A stretch of DNA of 64,000 nucleotides. It comes from Motacilla alba alba (taxonomy: Eukaryota; Chordata; Aves; Passeriformes; Motacillidae). The notes under the pieces are model-generated. The model was not told where the DNA came from, did no database searches, and saw nothing but the letters and a program-made list of their open reading frames with translations. Positions 59,281-64,000 of the stretch are shown here, piece by piece (the stretch's first letter is position 1; each line of letters begins with the position of its first letter). The stretch spans positions 40,521,258 through 40,585,257 of the forward strand of contig NC_052018.1 in the NCBI RefSeq assembly GCF_015832195.1. The letters run 5' to 3'. The position numbers and the translations under genes were made by a program.

Positions 59281-59999
59281 GTCAAATTCAGTAATGAAAA
59301 GTTCTAAGTTGTAGCCTACTGTGCTATATTTCCCCTGTCATCAGTGGAAATACTCTTATTTACTCCAGCTAATATAGATCTATTTTTATATACCATTTCC
59401 AACCTAAACTCCTCTGTCAAATAATCAAACAAATAGCAAATAGAGCCAAAAGAATAAGGAGAAATTATAACATCCAACGGGAAGATGCAGCTGTGGTAAC
59501 CAACTCTGATGCTCCTACCCCAAGGGCCTCAGGAAGAAGTCTTGGCAGAGTCAAGAAAACAAAAGGGAAGAAATAATTTGTACTTCTATGATGTTTTTCA
59601 GGGTCCATAATTCCAGCCTTTTTACCACAACTCACAAGGTCAAAGAACTACATGAGAAAAGTGGTGGTTTTCATGAGATCATGTGACTGCTGGATCTGGA
59701 CCTTTCCAGATCAAACCAGTTGCTCCAACATGTGCAACAATAGCATGAGGTATTTGCCATGATGCTAAAGAAAAATACTGCACAAACAAACAGAGTAGGC
59801 CTTGGCTTGTTTTGCTTTTTGCTGGGGCCAAATTTGAGAATAAAGATGTGGTCAACCTATTCTCTGGAAGTTTTCCTATCCTGCTGCTCTTTCAAGTAGA
59901 ATTTTGTCCCATGCTGACTGATCTTGTAAACCCAGCTCTGCCTGAGATAGCTGATTTTGTAATGGATATTATCTAGAATTTTACCCTGTAGAAATTACG
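59281..59999. other. Noncoding stretch
   Basis: AT-rich unique sequence, nothing recognised. Confidence 0.6.
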
Positions 60000-60350
60000 G
60001 TAAATTCCATTACCCCTGTTAGGACCATTACCAGTGCTTTGTACGTATTATTTCATAATGCATATGCATATTACTTACCATACATCAAAACAACCTTTTA
60101 GCAACATATTTGAGTACTCTACCATCTTTTGAAGTGTGGGCAAAGGGAAGGGAAGACATGGGCTTTATGCAAGTAGGCAGCTTCTGAAGGGTTAATGAAC
60201 AATGAGGAATTTGTGTATAGCTCATTAATTGTTATATTGCATCCCTTTATCTAAATTGTTAGTGGCCTGCTTAGTCAATTGAAACATATTACTTTGATAT
60301 TAAAGCTGCAATCAAAACCTTTATTCTTGTGCATGTTCTACTTGAGAATA
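60000..60350. promoter_or_regulatory. Candidate enhancer with Oct MORE site
   Basis: It contains ATGCATATGCAT (60058-60069), which is exactly the palindromic MORE element bound by dimers of POU-domain Oct factors. SOX-like cores ('aacaatgag' and 'ctaaattgttag'), 'gctcattaattgttatat', 'tagtcaattgaaac' and 'ctgcaatcaaaac' follow within 250 bases. The mix of POU, SOX-like and homeodomain cores suggests an enhancer used in neural or stem-like cells, but this is inference. Confidence 0.4.
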
Positions 60351-61548
60351 CTAATCCTTCAGAATAGGGCAGTTGGAATTATCTTGAAAAGTATTACAAT
60401 TCAATAAACCATATGCTCAAAAATAGAGACATCAGCCAAATATCATAGGAACTGATGCAGTTATTTTGACTTTCCCATACAAACAGACCAATTTGAAATA
60501 CTGTAGGAAAAAGCCCATCAGGGTTTGGATTTAAATTCTGACCTCATGTTTAAGGAAAATGAGGATGATTAATCCATTTCTGCCTATCACACAAAATCAG
60601 CTTTGCTGTGGTAGTATGACTGACCCTTGCACAGGGAGGGTGGATATTGTGGATTGTGATGTGGTACATGGAGGTTTTTTATTTGTTGGATAAGCCCAGA
60701 GTATTCAAACTAGTTTTTGATACTCTGTGAGCCATATCTGCTTTAGATCAAGGAGGAAGAGAAGAACTTTAAAACTTCTCCAGACATTACTAAGGCTTAG
60801 TTGTCTTGACAAAATGCTGTTTTCACCTCAATGGAGATAGCAGTGTGGGCACATTCCCAAATTCAGCATCTACATCACTCCCCAGAATAAAGAAGGATGA
60901 GCATGGCCCTTAGTGCCCAGGTAGCCCAGGGAAGTTGCAGAGCCACATTGCATTTGGCCTGTGTCAGAGCAGCCCTAAGGTGATCCCTGTTACAAGCAGT
61001 TTGAGTGGAAGACCAAAGCAATAGATGGAGCAGACCAAAAAGAAGGGAAATAAGGGGTAACACTGATCAGTAGAATAGGTCTTTAGTCACCTATGTTTTC
61101 AATCATCACCAGGAACAGAGTTTTAAAAGGGAAGGGCAGTGAAATAGCTTTGAAGAGGTTTGTGGGAAAGAGGGTGCACAGGCACCTCCGCCGCCTTCAT
61201 TTAAATAAGCCTAAATCCTGAGTGGCTTCATTCACCATGCTGGAGTTGGTTAGGAGTTGCAGAAGTTTATTAAGACATGTGGGTTGGGCAGCAGAATGAT
61301 AAAGTTTTTTGTCTTGGACACAGGGAAGTGTTGAGAAGCTCTGTGCCCATACACTCAAGAGTGCGCTCCAGCAGCGAAGGCACAGAGTAGGGGTGTAGGG
61401 GATTGAGGTGCACTGCTTAGAGCATTTCCTTTACATTTTATGTGACATGGTTTCCTGAAAAAATCAGCAAGACACAGAGATCTCTTCATTTATTTAAGCC
61501 GGCTAATTTAGAATGTACTGTGATCAGCATGTGTCTCTGTATAGGGGT
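60351..61548. other. Noncoding stretch
   Basis: No gene or repeat is recognised. Open frames are about 60 codons. Confidence 0.6.
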
Positions 61549-61590
61549 TTGTGTGTGGGTGTGTGTGGGTGTGTGTGCGTGTGTGCACAT
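61549..61590 (+). repeat. (GT)n microsatellite with GGGT variants
   Basis: GT units interrupted by 'ggg' twice and 'c' once, ending in 'gcacatgcaca'. Confidence 0.9.
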
Positions 61591-64000
61591 GCACATCCAG
61601 GTGGGAAATGCTGTATTACTGGGAGCAATAATTTTATAAACAGGGAAAATTACCGACCAGTGCAGTAGAAGAATGAACACCATATTAATATTCTGGCTTT
61701 TTCCAAGACAAATAAGGATAAGAGCAGGAAGTGAAATAGGAATGTTCAGTCAGAAACGTCTTTCTGTTTTCCAAGCTGTTCACAGAAACCTATGTTTCCA
61801 TAGACATTCGTATGCCTTTGCAATTCAGATCGTTAGTGTCATGACAGCTGTTATTAAGAAATATTATGAAGTGGGTAAAAAACATTTCACATATTTTGCT
61901 GATAAAGTTAATTCATTCAAGGACATCAATTAAAAATCAGGTTTTATAAAATGCACCTTTTAGTGTTAAATTTGATGATATCAACTCAAATAAATCAAAC
62001 TTGACTGCAACCTAAGGAAAACAAATGCTTGAGCATTGTTTTAAAACACATGGTAAATAGAAAGCTCAGTAATGAGGAGATGGTGCCAGGAATGCCAGGA
62101 TATCATCTTCTTACTATGATTCAGCTTAAGGTCGGTGACATTGATGTAACTTTGACTTCAGGAGAGGAAATATTTCATACTAAACAGAGCCAGAATGAAT
62201 CCCCTTTGGAATAGTAAAGGTACAAATTGCTTTAGTTTTCATTTCTGTACTGCTAAATTTGTATTTCATGTGTGGGACTGTAATTGATGACTGCTTACTT
62301 GTCTGGATGAAGAAGGTTGAAAAAAATGCATTCTGATTGTCAAGGGTTTTTTTGTGTTAGTGGCTAAAATAGCAGGCATCATGCTGAAATCTTTGTAAAC
62401 AACATACAAGCAATTCTTTTCTTCTTTAGTAAAACAGAAAAGGAGAAAAGAAGCTTCCAAGCCTAAATATCCTTGTATCATCTGGCTGACATCTGGGACT
62501 ATAATGTACAAATTTTCCTGGAAATATGATTTGTATCAGCTAAGCAAACTCCCGTGTACCAGTTAAAGCATTAGATCTTCAGTTAAAGCTTTGAGGGATT
62601 TGAGAAGATTTTAACACCAGGTATCCTAATTCCCTTTCTACCAAGGTTCACAGTTAAAAATAAAGAGGTTTCTTCCACAGTGTTTGTCAGTAAATACTGT
62701 AAAATCTATAATTATTATTTTCATATGCCAATTTCTCAACTCTTCCAGACTCCCAGTTGCCTCTCATTATCTGATAGCCCCACATCTAAATTTCCCCTGA
62801 TCCCTTACAGACAAGATTATGTTCCAGTTAACAGTGTAATCCATTAACATTCTCTGTGTTGTAGAGGAAGCGAAGCAAAACAAAGCTCTCTCCAGTTAAC
62901 ATTATTTTCACATCTTTTCAGGAAGAGGTGGAGTTGTTTCTTTATTTGTCTTTGCTGAGCTTTTATCTTGGATATTGTTCTCTCATGAGAATTTCAGTGA
63001 ATTGGACAAAAAAACCCAGGTTTTTTCCCCTATATAGCGTATGAGCATGATCCACCTTCAACATTATTTGGGACATGTTTTGGTTTTGGTATTGTAACAG
63101 AGTGAGTGACTGAGACTGAGGATGCTTGGATTTTATCTTGCCCTTGTCTTGGAACTGCCTTGAGGAAGTGACTTTTATTTGAGGGGGGGAAAGCAATCAA
63201 GTCTATCTAAGACATGGCAATTGTCAGAGCCTGATGAGTAAATGAAGGGGAAAACACAACACTGAAGTCAGTGGCAAAGGATTCAAACAGTGATCCAGAG
63301 ACCTGTTCCAGTTTTGTCTTATTTTGTTTAATAACTGTGATTAGCATTAAACCAGAAATGGAGTCTGTGTTCTTATTGGAGACCGGCTTTGATTTGTTTA
63401 CAGAAGAGTAGAATCCATGAAGAACCTATGTTTCATTTCAGGAATGATTTTTTTTTTCATATCATTTAAGGAAATAATGTCAAGTAATTCCTCCAGGGTC
63501 AGTTTCCAGAGTCTGTAATAAAACACTTGTAGTACTTTAAGGGAGAATTATATGTAATTGGGATACATTATGTGTAATTGGGAAACATTGGCAAGAGAAA
63601 GGAATCTGGGAAGGATCAGTAGCACACCTCTTTTTACTCTGCACTGAACCAAATTTGCAGTTTTCTATATTCACCCTTTGTTTTCCCTGCAATGAGGGGT
63701 GTATACAGAGGCACTCATATAGATGCTTTTCTCAGCTGGCTACACTGTTCATTCTAAGATGGGGTAGCTGGCTGTTTGTAAGTCTAAAAGCAGGGATGAC
63801 AGGGAATTCTGTCTTATAGGTATCTTGATCCTTAGGGTGATTTTTGGGTAAATCCACCATATCCCATAGATCCCTTCCCTTCTGCGGATCTCTAGCGTGT
63901 CTCATTTTTGTTCAAAAGGATGTCTTGTCCCTGATCCAAGAAAGCATGTGTAAGAGACTAGCCATGTATTTTAAATAGAGGACAAATAACAGGTTTACAG
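61591..64000. other. Noncoding stretch to window end
   Basis: No gene is supported. Open frames of 77-86 codons lack domains. A diverged 20-bp tandem duplication lies at 63547-63586. Confidence 0.6.
63547..63586 (+). repeat. 20-bp tandem duplication
   Basis: 'attatatgtaattgggatac' is followed directly by 'attatgtgtaattgggaaac', with two differences. Confidence 0.9.

Overview
This window looks like noncoding DNA from a bird, or at least a sauropsid, nuclear genome. Two fragments near 6.5 kb and 14.3 kb match the 3' end of CR1 LINEs: a 'ggttggacta' core, and in the first copy the terminal ATTCTGTG-type repeats. The background is AT-rich and CpG-poor, interspersed repeats are sparse, and there is a single CpG island. 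A short scrap near 58.8 kb resembles the start of a songbird LTR, which hints at a passerine but is weak.

I found no convincing protein-coding exon. Every open frame is at most about 160 codons. The frames overlap on both strands, show no family motif I recognise, and fit what chance gives in 64 kb of AT-rich DNA. I found no rRNA, tRNA, CRISPR or bacterial operon structure. The best reading is a vertebrate gene desert or a very long intron around a developmental regulator, whose identity I cannot establish.

Layout: 0-6.5 kb is noncoding with one probable MIR SINE. About 7.4-8.1 kb is a block with many homeodomain-type TAATTA cores and retained CpGs, likely a conserved enhancer. 8.1-14.8 kb is noncoding with one CR1 scrap. 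14.8-15.2 kb has a possible TATA promoter with AP-1 and CRE-like sites, followed about 0.5 kb later by a striking 73-nt near-perfect hairpin (15680-15752). 15.8-38.6 kb is mainly unique noncoding DNA with several enhancer-like AT-rich blocks and small tandem duplications. 38.6-40.4 kb is the regulatory centre: an inverted pair of perfect NR5A/ERR-type TCAAGGTCA sites, a 53-base G run followed by an A/G tract, and a CpG island with a TATA box. 40.4-64 kb is again noncoding, with enhancer-like blocks (about 49.4, 57.5-58.3 and 60.0-60.3 kb), an exact palindromic Oct-factor (MORE) site, a nuclear-receptor everted repeat, ancient MIR and LINE-tail fossils, and several microsatellites.

The working model is one transcription start at the CpG island (direction inferred as +), surrounded by distal regulatory elements. 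The most promising undescribed items are the hairpin at 15.7 kb, the inverted TCAAGGTCA pair at 38.7 kb and the poly-G/CpG-island promoter. Conservation is inferred from base composition and motif density only, because no alignment could be run.
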